NCBI RefSeq assembly: GCF_004770995.1
Contig: NZ_RQHW01000002.1
Coordinates: 62,001 to 126,000 of the forward strand
Direction of reading: 5' to 3'
From: Leptospira idonii
GTDB lineage: Bacteria; Spirochaetota; Leptospiria; Leptospirales; Leptospiraceae
DNA length: 64,000 bases
Below the pieces are notes generated by a model that saw only the letters and a program-made list of their open reading frames with translations, was not told the DNA's origin and searched no databases. Shown in pieces: positions 18,372 through 27,113 of the stretch. The translations under genes and the position numbers were made by a program. Every line of letters starts with the position of its first letter. Positions within the stretch are counted from its first letter, which is position 1.

Positions 18372-18716
18372 ATGGATGTTCAAGTCAAGGAAGACATAAG
18401 GATCATTAAATTTGCGGGCGCCATTTTAAAAGTGGATTCCGACGAGATTGAGAAAGAACTTTCCAAACTCACTCAATCTTCCGTCAAAAAGATCATTCTT
18501 GACCTAACAAAAGTTCATCATATCTGTTCCACTGCTCTTGGAATCTTTGTAGCTACCAAGAGAAAGTTGAAGCCGATGAACGGAGATATCAAGGTGATCG
18601 TAGTGGATGAAGATCTCATTCAACTTTTCGAAATCACAATGTTAGACAAAGTGTTTGAAATCTTTCCAGATCTTTCCTCCGCGATCGAAGGTTTTCAGTT
18701 AGACGCAGAAGATTGA
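18372..18716 (+). CDS. STAS-domain anti-sigma factor antagonist
   Basis: A single STAS domain of 114 residues. The core KIILDLTKVHHICSTALGIF has the segment where antagonists of the SpoIIAA/RsbV type carry the phosphorylated serine (Ser in ICSTALG). Such proteins bind an anti-sigma kinase and are reactivated by SpoIIE/PP2C phosphatases; three such phosphatases are encoded in this window, but no anti-sigma kinase is. The ATG at 18372 is preceded by GAGGG; a TTG at 18363 would overlap comF. rdgB follows after 11 bases. Confidence 0.85.
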   Translation: MDVQVKEDIRIIKFAGAILKVDSDEIEKELSKLTQSSVKKIILDLTKVHHICSTALGIFVATKRKLKPMNGDIKVIVVDEDLIQLFEITMLDKVFEIFPDLSSAIEGFQLDAED

Positions 18717-18727
18717 TTTAGTTTTTT

Positions 18728-19333
18728 ATGTCGGCAAAACAAATTGCCTTTGCTTCGGGGAGTGCGCATAAACTCAAAGAAATGCGCCTCATCCTCGAAC
18801 CGCTTGGTTTTCAATTACTCTCTCCGAAAGATCTTTCTATTTCCTTTTCTCCCGAAGAAACAGAATCCACCTTTCTTGGTAACTCTTTGATCAAATCGAG
18901 AGAACTCCATAGACTCACAGGATTACCTTCGTTTGCGGACGACTCGGGAATTTGTGTGGATGCTTTGGAAGGACGACCGGGAGTTTATTCCGCAAGATAC
19001 GGAGGAGAAGGTTTGAGCGATAAGGATCGTGCCTTGCTTTTGTTATCCGAGCTTGGCAATAATCCGAATCGAAAAGCGAACTATACTTGCGTCATCAGTT
19101 TTTGCGACGGCAAAACAGAAACTTCTTTCGAAGGGCAAGTGTTCGGGGAAATCTCCGCAGATTACGACGAAGTGGGGAAATACGGTTTCGGTTATGATCC
19201 TGTCTTTTTTTATCCTCCTTTCGGGAAAAGGTTCTCAGAAGTAGAGGAAGAAAGAAAAAACAAAGTCTCTCATAGGGCGGTTGCAGTGGATCAGTTCGTT
19301 CGATGGTTGGAAACTTATGGAACCTCTTTATGA
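18728..19333 (+). CDS. rdgB: XTP/dITP diphosphatase (non-canonical purine NTP pyrophosphatase)
   Basis: A Ham1/RdgB family enzyme that hydrolyses dITP and XTP to monophosphates and so keeps deaminated purines out of DNA and RNA. Motifs: ASGSAHKLKEM at the N-terminus (usual SGNxxK with Ser in place of Asn), FADDSGICVDALEGRPGVYSARY, YGFGYDPVFF and SHRAVA. The length of 201 residues is normal. It lies in a short run with comF and the STAS gene, and is a housekeeping gene without further context. Confidence 0.94.
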   Translation: MSAKQIAFASGSAHKLKEMRLILEPLGFQLLSPKDLSISFSPEETESTFLGNSLIKSRELHRLTGLPSFADDSGICVDALEGRPGVYSARYGGEGLSDKDRALLLLSELGNNPNRKANYTCVISFCDGKTETSFEGQVFGEISADYDEVGKYGFGYDPVFFYPPFGKRFSEVEEERKNKVSHRAVAVDQFVRWLETYGTSL

Positions 19334-19387
19334 ATTTTTGATTTCGGTTTTAATGATTCTAAAATTTATTTCGTTTCCGATTCCAAG

Positions 19388-20071
19388 TTGAGGGCTGCCG
19401 GTTTGTTTTTTCCGATCAAATCCAATCTATGCAACGGAATATTATATATTTCCATACTTTCATTGATCTTTTGTTATTCGGGAAATTCTCCTGATTACTG
19501 CGATGTAGGAGGAAGAATCATTCATGACAAAAGCTGCAACAAACAAAAAAACAAAACAGATTCCCTTCTTGCAGAATACATCATCGCCGTAGGAATCAAA
19601 TGTGCCGATCCGAATGCTATTCGCGATTTGGAAGGAAATTGTTTTTTAGACAGCCAAAACCTGCTTCATAGCATTCAGGAATCCCCCAGCTCGATCCAGT
19701 ATTCCGCAATTATAGATCCTTCCATTTCCAGATCCAGCCAGCAAACCATCGGGAGTTTGTGTTTAAATAAGGATGCAAGTTCGCCTTTGGGAGCCAGATC
19801 CAGCCATTATGCTCAGAAAATTTATTCTTACGATCCTATCTCAAAGTCTGCAGTTAAGGAAATTTGGAACCAAAATCCGGAATATGAAGGCAATCGAGCC
19901 GCCGTGTCGGCAAGACCTCAGTCTTTACAAAATCATATCGTAGGAATGCCCGTTTCTCGTTTGGAAGCAGGCGGATGGATTGTGACCTTCTCCGGAGCCT
20001 CGAGCGGTTGTTATGAAAACAAGGGAATTTTCGCCAAGAGTTATTACCGTATTTTACAAGTTATAGATTGA
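19388..20071 (+). CDS. Hypothetical lipoprotein
   Basis: A hydrophobic N-terminus followed by LIFCYSG suggests a lipoprotein signal peptide (Cys near residue 29). The mature part is cysteine-containing (DYCDVGG, KSCNKQ, KCADPN, GNCFLD, GSLCLN, SGCYENK), pointing to disulfides outside the cytoplasm. I do not recognise the family. No ATG is available in frame, so TTG at 19388 is the likely start, without a convincing ribosome site. The beta-barrel-like gene follows after 30 bases, and the two may form a surface pair. Confidence 0.6.
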   Translation: MRAAGLFFPIKSNLCNGILYISILSLIFCYSGNSPDYCDVGGRIIHDKSCNKQKNKTDSLLAEYIIAVGIKCADPNAIRDLEGNCFLDSQNLLHSIQESPSSIQYSAIIDPSISRSSQQTIGSLCLNKDASSPLGARSSHYAQKIYSYDPISKSAVKEIWNQNPEYEGNRAAVSARPQSLQNHIVGMPVSRLEAGGWIVTFSGASSGCYENKGIFAKSYYRILQVID

Positions 20072-20101
20072 TTTCATTCGAAATTATATTTCTTTGAGAA
20101 G

Positions 20102-21163
20102 ATGAGGTTTTCTCTTTCTGCATTTACTTTCATTTTGCTTTCGTTTAGCAGTTCCATATCCGCCACAGCAGTGTGTTTGGGAGAAGAATGTTCTAGAATT
20201 CCGAACGAATTTTTGTTGGGTGCGAATCTGATTGATCCCGCATTGGATGCAGTATATACGAAAGATTTTTTGAACGCAATGGGCAGCAGTGCAGTGATGC
20301 AGAACGTCAATTCTTCCATGATAGGCGCAAGGCATCTTTCCGGGCAAAGGGCAGGTTTGGGATATTCATTGGCCAGAACCAATCTCAACCCAAGGAATTT
20401 GTTTCTGGAGAATTCGGAACTGAGGGAACTTCCCTCTCAAGGTGCGGCGGCTTCTCCTGCGGTTTCCTACGGTGCAAATTTGGGGACTTTGATCGGATCG
20501 CCTAATTCAGAATTAATGAAATGGAATGTGAATTTTCATATATTTCATTATTATCTTTCTGAAGGGAACCTTCCTTTTTTGAGAATCAAAAATACGGACA
20601 TCGGGGGAAGGGTCACGAATCTAGGTTTGAATCTGAGATACTTTCCCTTGTATGAAGGCTCTGAAGAAGGGAAAGATACTTCTTATAAAAACGGGTTATC
20701 TTTCGGGTTCGGTATTTTTCAAACCAATCAACAAATTCTTCTGAATTCCTATGATAGAAGGCCTACGAACATCCGCATCGACGGGGATGCCAGAAAGTGG
20801 ATCGGAGTCAACGATCTGAATTATCATTCCCGCATTTTATCTTCCACTTTGGATGTAAGATATTCCTACGCTTTCGGGGATTTTTCCATATACGGAGGAT
20901 TAGGAGGTATGTTTCATCAAGGAAACATTACGATCCAAGTGGTGCGAAATGCATCGATTTCTACGGTTTTGAATAAGGAAGATTTCAGCACTTATCCTTC
21001 TCTTTTGCATTTGGACATTCATAGAAACTATTTTTTGACGAGCAGAGATTGGTATGGAATTTTAGGAATGGAGTTTCGATGGAGAAACGTGAATCTTCTT
21101 GCTGAATATTTGAAAAATCGAAATTCGGAATCTTTGAATTTGGGAGTACAATATCTATTTTGA
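20102..21163 (+). CDS. Putative outer-membrane beta-barrel protein
   Basis: A clear signal peptide (FSLSAFTFILLSFSSSISATA) precedes about 330 residues rich in alternating polar and aromatic strands (KWNVNFHIFHYYL, LGLNLRYFPLY, LDVRYSYAFGDFSIYGGLGGMF, GILGMEFRWRNVNLLAEYL). The last residues, SLNLGVQYLF, end in the terminal phenylalanine typical of outer-membrane barrels recognised by BamA. I do not recognise the specific family. GAGAAG precedes the start. Confidence 0.7.
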   Translation: MRFSLSAFTFILLSFSSSISATAVCLGEECSRIPNEFLLGANLIDPALDAVYTKDFLNAMGSSAVMQNVNSSMIGARHLSGQRAGLGYSLARTNLNPRNLFLENSELRELPSQGAAASPAVSYGANLGTLIGSPNSELMKWNVNFHIFHYYLSEGNLPFLRIKNTDIGGRVTNLGLNLRYFPLYEGSEEGKDTSYKNGLSFGFGIFQTNQQILLNSYDRRPTNIRIDGDARKWIGVNDLNYHSRILSSTLDVRYSYAFGDFSIYGGLGGMFHQGNITIQVVRNASISTVLNKEDFSTYPSLLHLDIHRNYFLTSRDWYGILGMEFRWRNVNLLAEYLKNRNSESLNLGVQYLF

Positions 21164-21170
21164 TATTTTT

Positions 21171-21197
21171 TGACAAGAAAAAGCCTTGTCAGTTTTG
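21171..21197 (+). terminator. Hairpin after the beta-barrel gene
   Basis: TGACAAG (21171-21177) and CTTGTCA (21185-21191) form a perfect 7-bp stem around AAAAAGC, followed by GTTTTG. It is a modest intrinsic terminator eight bases after the stop codon. Confidence 0.5.
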
Positions 21198-21225
21198 AAT
21201 CTTTTCGCTTAACATTCCTGTAATA

Positions 21226-22710
21226 ATGATGAGTCTGAAAAGAGGATGTGTCTTCTTTGTTCTAATTTGGTCCTCTTTTTTTTGCAAGAATGTTGATTTA
21301 AATAATGCTTGTGATGCGAGTTCTAAATCCTATCGTTTTGCGAAAACCCTCAATCTTCTTTTCCCTTCGGAAATAAAAGGATGCGTTTCTGTAGCTCCCA
21401 GTTTCGGGATCGAATGGAACCCATTTTCCTCTTACCAAAGATCTGTGGTACCTGATGGAGATTCACTCAATTATCCTGCGGGTAATTTAATACTTTCTCC
21501 TTCTTTTTCTGAAAATGTTTTTCAATACAATGGGTCTGTAAAATACCGAACGACTTCCTTTCGGCTAAAGGTTTACGGGAATAGAATCAAACATTTGATC
21601 ATCGAACTAAATCGTCAGGTTATGCTGGATGCATCAGCAGGTAGTTCTGAGATTGAACTTCCTCTGACAGTCGGTTTGAACCAGATTCGTATTTTTGCCG
21701 ATGGAATTGGAGATTATCACTTTCAAATCAAAAGAGAACCTCAGTACTTGTATGTGCTCAAGGCTACTTCGCCGCATATTTTCGTGTATGAAATAGCTTC
21801 TGATGGAAAAATCAGTTCCGTTTCAGGAAGTCCTTTTTCTCTTCCTTCCGTTTCAAGTGCATTCGGTTTTGATTTTAACATTGCCCATTCCCATATTGTA
21901 ACAGCAAATAATGCGGATCAAAAAGGGAGCGTTATCCGGGCCGACTTTTCTGGAACTCCCGTTTGGAGATCGAATTTTAATGTAGTAGGAGCAAACAATT
22001 TAAATGCTGCTTTTCATCCTTCCGGGAAATACTTTCTGGCTGGCAGTACTACGCTTTCTTCCTTTTCCTTTGACGCAGAATCAGAAAAGACGGAATTGAT
22101 TCATTCTACAGCTGGTTCTTCCACCGCCGCAAGAGGGGGAAAGTTTACTCCAGATGGAAAATATTATTTTCTAACGGAGGCAAGCAGCGGGCTTATTAAA
22201 AGATTTTCATTTTCTAAACAAGATGGAATGTTAGGTGCTGCTGTTGGCGTTGGAAATTCTATCAATAATCTCAGTACTTCCTTGTCTATTACACCGGATG
22301 GTAAATATTTATATTCGTCTGAAGACAGCAGGTTAGCCGCCTATTCGATCAATTCAGATGGGAATCTTTCCTCGATCGGAAATTATAATGTATCTTGCTC
22401 CACTTATTACTATTACTTGGGAAGCATTGATCCGAGTTCCAAATTTATCTATGTTCCTTGTCAGTCCGGAAATTCCATTGTTGGTTATTCCATTGCTTCA
22501 AACGGAGCTTTAACTTCCGTTGCGAGTTTGGGAGTGTCAGGAGCACCTACTAATACAGCGATTGATTTGGATGGAAAATATCTTTACGTAGGAACTTCTT
22601 CCAGCAATTCAATTTCCGTATATTCCATCAATGCATCTACAGGAGCTTTGGCTCTGATAGAAACAGAGCCATGCAACGGAGTTTCAGTAGAAATGAAAGC
22701 TGATTATTAA
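21226..22710 (+). CDS. Beta-propeller (lactonase-like) lipoprotein
   Basis: The lipoprotein signal peptide ends in SSFFCKN (Cys near residue 20). After an N-terminal domain of about 150 residues, the C-terminal 330 residues consist of repeats such as YLYVLKATSPHIFVYEI, SITPDGKYLYSSEDSRLAAYSINSDG and AIDLDGKYLYVGTSSSNSISVYSI. This is the pattern of the seven-bladed propeller of the 6-phosphogluconolactonase/YncE-like family. In exported proteins such propellers more often bind partners than catalyse, so no activity is claimed. It ends 12 bases before the convergent ABC-F gene. Confidence 0.75.
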   Translation: MMSLKRGCVFFVLIWSSFFCKNVDLNNACDASSKSYRFAKTLNLLFPSEIKGCVSVAPSFGIEWNPFSSYQRSVVPDGDSLNYPAGNLILSPSFSENVFQYNGSVKYRTTSFRLKVYGNRIKHLIIELNRQVMLDASAGSSEIELPLTVGLNQIRIFADGIGDYHFQIKREPQYLYVLKATSPHIFVYEIASDGKISSVSGSPFSLPSVSSAFGFDFNIAHSHIVTANNADQKGSVIRADFSGTPVWRSNFNVVGANNLNAAFHPSGKYFLAGSTTLSSFSFDAESEKTELIHSTAGSSTAARGGKFTPDGKYYFLTEASSGLIKRFSFSKQDGMLGAAVGVGNSINNLSTSLSITPDGKYLYSSEDSRLAAYSINSDGNLSSIGNYNVSCSTYYYYLGSIDPSSKFIYVPCQSGNSIVGYSIASNGALTSVASLGVSGAPTNTAIDLDGKYLYVGTSSSNSISVYSINASTGALALIETEPCNGVSVEMKADY

Positions 22711-22722
22711 TGTTGATTGGAA

Positions 22723-24363
22723 TTATCCTGTTGCGACAGTTCCACCTGACAAACGTTTGTAGAAATCGGCTCCTTCTCTTTCCAAAAATTCCTCATAAGT
22801 TCCTTTGAAGTCGTTGATTCCTTCCGGAGTCACTTCTATGATTCTTGTGCAAAGGGAGCTGATAAATTCGCGGTCGTGGGATACTAACAGAACCGTTCCT
22901 TCGAATAACGAAAGAGCATAGTTCAGTGCTTCGATGGTTTCCAGGTCCAAGTGGTTGGTAGGTTCATCCAATGCGATTACGTTGTCTCCTGCTAGAATCA
23001 TCTTACCGATGATCATTCTGGATTTTTCGCCTCCCGAAAGTACCGTTGTGGATTTGTTCGCCATATCTCCGGAGAATAACATTCTTCCTAAAATGGCTCT
23101 GATCTCTTGCACTTCCGTTCCTTGAGGAGCATTGCGAAGAAGCCACTCGATGAGAGTGTCTGCATCCGGTTCCATCGCCTCACGATGGTCTTGTGGAAAA
23201 AAGGAAGCTTCTACGGAATCTCCCCATTTTACCGTTCCTTTGTCCGGATCCAGTTTTTTCATAAGCATCTTGAGAAGAGTCGTTTTTCCCACACCGTTCG
23301 TACCTACGATTCCCACTTTTTCCCCTTTGGAGATGGAAACCGTAAAGTCTTTGATGACAGAAAGAGTCTCGTAAGATTTAGAGATGTTATCTGCATCGAA
23401 TACATCTTTCCCTAGAACTCTTTTGGCCTTGAAACGAATGTAAGGAGCGACTCTGGAAGAAGGTTTTACTTCTACCATCTCCGCTTTGATTTTTTCGATC
23501 ATCTTTTGGCGAGAGGTAGCTTGTTTGGATTTACTCGCATTTGCCGAGAATCTGGAAACAAACTCTTGTAAATCGGAAATTTTTTCCTTAGCTCTTTTGC
23601 TGTCGCTTACCAACTGTTCTCTCGATTGCTCTGCTGCAATCATGAAGTCGTCGTAGTTCCCTGTGAAGATTCGAATCGTATTGTAGTCTAAGTCTGCGAT
23701 ATGTGTTGAGACTGAGTTGATAAAGTGACGGTCGTGGGAAATCACGATGACAACACCGTCGTAAGATGTCAAAAGTTCTTCCAGCCAGTGAATGGTTTTG
23801 ATATCCAAGTGGTTGGTTGGCTCATCTAATAAAAGTACGTCGGGCTTGAGATAAAGAACTTGAGCCAGCAACACTCTCAGTTTGAATCCGCCTGTCAGAT
23901 AGTTCAAAGGTTTGTTATGTGTATTCGTGGGAATCGCAAGTCCTTCTAGTAGTTCCCCTGCGATGGACTCCGCTTCGTATCCGCCTAAGTCTGCGAATCG
24001 TTCTTCGATTTCGGAAATGCGGATTCCTTCTTCATCTGTCATTTCTTCTTTTGCGTAAATGGCGTCTCTTTCCTGCATCAAATCCCAAAGTTCGGGATTT
24101 CCTCTTAGTACGGTTCCTAAAACGGTTTCATTCTCGTATTCGTAGTGATCCTGCTTGAGGTATCCTACCTTCATGTCTTTGTCGATGGCTACAACACCCG
24201 CAGTAGGCTGTAAAATTCCCGCTAAAACCTTCATAAAAGTCGATTTTCCCGACCCGTTGGCTCCGATGAGGCCATACCGGCACCCTGGCTTGAATTTGAT
24301 AGAAACGTTTTCAAAGAGGGGTTTTTTCCCGAAGGAGACGGTAATGCCAGTTGCTGAGATCAT
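22723..24363 (-). CDS. ABC-F family ribosome-associated ATPase (YbiT-like)
   Basis: Two ATP-binding cassettes in one chain without membrane helices: Walker A motifs GANGSGKST (near residue 35) and GTNGVGKTT, signature LTGGFKLR and LSGGEKSR, and Walker B DVLLLDEPTNHLD and NVIALDEPTNHLD. A charged linker of about 80 residues (about 245-325) joins them, as in translation-factor ABC-F proteins that act at the ribosomal E site. Length and N-terminus resemble YbiT rather than EttA. A role in antibiotic resistance is possible in this family but not indicated here. It is transcribed divergently from the OmpA gene. Confidence 0.9.
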   Translation of the reverse strand: MISATGITVSFGKKPLFENVSIKFKPGCRYGLIGANGSGKSTFMKVLAGILQPTAGVVAIDKDMKVGYLKQDHYEYENETVLGTVLRGNPELWDLMQERDAIYAKEEMTDEEGIRISEIEERFADLGGYEAESIAGELLEGLAIPTNTHNKPLNYLTGGFKLRVLLAQVLYLKPDVLLLDEPTNHLDIKTIHWLEELLTSYDGVVIVISHDRHFINSVSTHIADLDYNTIRIFTGNYDDFMIAAEQSREQLVSDSKRAKEKISDLQEFVSRFSANASKSKQATSRQKMIEKIKAEMVEVKPSSRVAPYIRFKAKRVLGKDVFDADNISKSYETLSVIKDFTVSISKGEKVGIVGTNGVGKTTLLKMLMKKLDPDKGTVKWGDSVEASFFPQDHREAMEPDADTLIEWLLRNAPQGTEVQEIRAILGRMLFSGDMANKSTTVLSGGEKSRMIIGKMILAGDNVIALDEPTNHLDLETIEALNYALSLFEGTVLLVSHDREFISSLCTRIIEVTPEGINDFKGTYEEFLEREGADFYKRLSGGTVATG

Positions 24364-24416
24364 ATACAGTCAATTTTCTAAGGGAAACTGTGGTTTCAAC
24401 CGACATTTCGTATGGT

Positions 24417-26273
24417 ATGGCACGGATTCTCATCATTCTAATCTTTCTTCTTGGGGGAGGGCTCATCAGCTCTCAAAACACTCAAAATGGGATCCAGGTC
24501 CTTGCGGGGGAACTCATTAATACTGGGCATATGTTGAAGATGGAGAAGCAGATCTTGCGGCTTTCTCCCTCTCCTCTACAGGAAGAATTGGCTTATATCA
24601 CCGGAAAAAAAGTAAGAATGTTATGCGATGTGAGCGGTGATTCCTGCACACCGATTCGTTATGAGCTGGATCCTTTCGAAACCGCTAAGGTCGCCGATTG
24701 GACTTTGAAAAAAATCCCGAGATATGTAACCGGAGGGCATTTTTCTTTTAACCCTCAGTGTACTCCTGATGGAAAGATGTTGTTTTGGACGGCTCTTATT
24801 CGGGAAGGCGGTAGATCCACTCAGAAGATATGGGCCGCCAAACGAGATCAATACGGTTTTTGGATGCAGGGAGAACAACTTGCAACTCCATTGAACAATC
24901 GTTTACCTTCCGCAGTGATTTCCGCCTTGCCAGGCGGTAACGAACTTTTCGTTTTCGGTAATTTCGGAGAAGAAGAAATGTTGGATCTTTTGAAAAAAGA
25001 GATGCAGTTCAAATCCCAAGAAGCCTCCAGAGAAGCGCAAAATCCGAAAGATTTTCATTTTCGTTTGGGAAGATTGGAAACGGAATACAGAGAAAGAACC
25101 GAGAAAATCCAGAACAGGGCTCCTCTTTACAAATCCTACAAAACGGAAACAGGATGGTCGAATCCGAATCCGATTCATTTCCCTTCTTTTTATAATTGGT
25201 ATAGAAAACCGGAGAATCCCAATCAACAAGTGTTCGGCGGTTCTGCTTTGTCTTCTACGGGAAGAACCATAGTTTATTCCGCACAACAAAAAAGAAATTA
25301 CGGCAAACTGGACTTATATGTTACTTTTTTATCCGATACCGGTACCTTCGAAGAAGGAATCAATCTTGGATCGACATTAAATACGGGAGAAGAGGAGATG
25401 GCTCCTTTTCTTGCTCCCGACGATAAAACTTTATATTTTTCCTCTTCCGGAAGAAAGGAAGGAATTTCTATTTTCGTCTCAAGAAGGTTAAACGAAAATT
25501 GGAACCAATGGTCGGAACCTCAAGAGCTTTCACCTAACCTAAGAGGTGTGAACTTTTTCTCCATTCCTGCAGTAGGGAACTGGGCTTATGTTTCCAGAGA
25601 CGGGGAATTGTACATGGCTGCCATCCCTCCATCTTTCCAGCCGGAGCCTGTAGTTGTCATCAAAGGAAAAGTAGTGGATGAGGAAGGAAAACCTCTTCAA
25701 GCATCCGTTACTTACGAATCTTTGATTAAAAAGAAAGGATTGGGTTCTACTGTTTCCGATCCTTTGACTGGAGAATTTTCCATCATCCTTCCGTTCGATG
25801 AGAACTACGGATTTTACGGAGAAAAAGAAGGATATCTTCCTGTTTCACGAAACTTGAATTTGGTGGGTAAGGAAAAGGAAGGTCTTGAAAAGACCGTTTT
25901 ACTTGTGCTTCCTAAACTCAAGAAAGGAAACGAAATCGTTCTCAATAATTTGTTTTTTGCTTTCCGTTCCGTGGATATCACGAAAGAATCAGAACCGGAG
26001 TTGGATCGTTTAGCGGGACTTCTGAAAAAGAATCCTAGGTTGAAGGTTGTGATCGAAGGCCATACGGATAACGTGGGCGGAGACCAAGCCAATAAAAAAC
26101 TTTCTATAGAAAGGGCTGTGTCGGTGGCAAACTATCTGAAGTCTAAACATCAGCTGGAAGAAACAAGAATCACCACCAAGGGGCTAGGGCAAGGAGTGCC
26201 CGTGGCAGACAACAAAACAGAGGATGGACGCGCACAGAACAGGCGGGTCGTCTTTAAAATTCTGGAAGATTAA
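24417..26273 (+). CDS. OmpA-family peptidoglycan-binding protein with PD40-like propeller
   Basis: The ATG at 24417 gives a signal peptide (MARILIILIFLLGGGLISSQ); the frame is open to 24351, which would overlap the divergent ABC-F gene. The middle part contains WD40/PD40-like segments (FSFNPQCTPDGKMLFWTAL, FLAPDDKTLYFSSSGRKEG) and a carboxypeptidase-regulatory-like module (VIKGKVVDEEGKPLQASVTY). The C-terminal 110 residues are an OmpA domain: VVIEGHTDNVGGDQANKKLS and GRAQNRRVVFKI. It should be exported, with the OmpA domain bound to peptidoglycan. Five bases separate it from the next gene, and 24417-28091 looks like one envelope operon. Confidence 0.88.
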   Translation: MARILIILIFLLGGGLISSQNTQNGIQVLAGELINTGHMLKMEKQILRLSPSPLQEELAYITGKKVRMLCDVSGDSCTPIRYELDPFETAKVADWTLKKIPRYVTGGHFSFNPQCTPDGKMLFWTALIREGGRSTQKIWAAKRDQYGFWMQGEQLATPLNNRLPSAVISALPGGNELFVFGNFGEEEMLDLLKKEMQFKSQEASREAQNPKDFHFRLGRLETEYRERTEKIQNRAPLYKSYKTETGWSNPNPIHFPSFYNWYRKPENPNQQVFGGSALSSTGRTIVYSAQQKRNYGKLDLYVTFLSDTGTFEEGINLGSTLNTGEEEMAPFLAPDDKTLYFSSSGRKEGISIFVSRRLNENWNQWSEPQELSPNLRGVNFFSIPAVGNWAYVSRDGELYMAAIPPSFQPEPVVVIKGKVVDEEGKPLQASVTYESLIKKKGLGSTVSDPLTGEFSIILPFDENYGFYGEKEGYLPVSRNLNLVGKEKEGLEKTVLLVLPKLKKGNEIVLNNLFFAFRSVDITKESEPELDRLAGLLKKNPRLKVVIEGHTDNVGGDQANKKLSIERAVSVANYLKSKHQLEETRITTKGLGQGVPVADNKTEDGRAQNRRVVFKILED

Positions 26274-26278
26274 ACGAT

Positions 26279-27100
26279 ATGGTCGATCTAAAAAAGATCA
26301 ATATTCCTAAAGTCAATGTAGATACCAAAAAGGTGATGGGGGCCGTCGACGGTCTTGTGGATAAAATCCCTCCGCAAGTGCAAAGCCTACTTCGCAAAAT
26401 CGCTTTCGGGCTCTTGATTTTCTTTTTAGTGATGGGGATTTATACCGGTTGGTCCAAGGGATGGGATAATGCGACACCTCAAGGTCTCCAACTAGCACAA
26501 GATACACGGTCTCTTTTTTTGACCGAAATCGAAAGAGAATACAACCGTAAAAGAAAAGATGTTCAGATGACGGATCCTGAAAATCTGACTTATGAAAACA
26601 ATCGCAGAATGCAGTTCGATTTTATCAGTGAAAGGGAAAAAACCAATCCCAATCAAAATACTCTTCCCGAAGAATCCGATTTTTTAGGCAAAGAATATGA
26701 TTTTCGTAACAGAAGAAGTATGGATACGGAAACTCCTCCTATGGCCACTCCTTCCGGAGACGGTTTGATTTCTTCTCCGATCGACGTGGAAAAGATGGGA
26801 AATTGGGAAAATAAAGACAGTGGTCTTTTGAATGCGGATGCTCCTGCTTCCGGGAAAGAATTGGAAAGATCCAATGTGGATCTTTCCGCCAAACCTGCGA
26901 AAACGAATCTTCGTAATGCACCACTTGAAAATTCGGAAACGGAAGAGGACATTCGATTTAAGAAGATGTTGGATCGGGTGGATCAATTGGAAAAAAGAGT
27001 GGCTGAGAAAAGGAAAAAGGAAGCCGCCTCTTCCGCTCCTGCGGAATCTGTCACTGAGCCGAAGCGTAAGTTGAGAGAATTGGATCGAGTTCCTAGATGA
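26279..27100 (+). CDS. Conserved hypothetical single-pass membrane protein
   Basis: I do not recognise the family. A short basic N-terminus and one membrane helix (IAFGLLIFFLVMGIYTGW, about residues 42-60) precede a charged, low-complexity domain of about 210 residues. A heptad-like segment near the end (MLDRVDQLEKRVAEKRKKE) could form a coiled coil. It sits between an OmpA-type protein and a TPR protein with 5- and 13-base gaps, so a role in connecting inner membrane and envelope is plausible but inferred. Confidence 0.65.
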   Translation: MVDLKKINIPKVNVDTKKVMGAVDGLVDKIPPQVQSLLRKIAFGLLIFFLVMGIYTGWSKGWDNATPQGLQLAQDTRSLFLTEIEREYNRKRKDVQMTDPENLTYENNRRMQFDFISEREKTNPNQNTLPEESDFLGKEYDFRNRRSMDTETPPMATPSGDGLISSPIDVEKMGNWENKDSGLLNADAPASGKELERSNVDLSAKPAKTNLRNAPLENSETEEDIRFKKMLDRVDQLEKRVAEKRKKEAASSAPAESVTEPKRKLRELDRVPR

Positions 27101-27113
27101 TCCGGGCGTTTCT

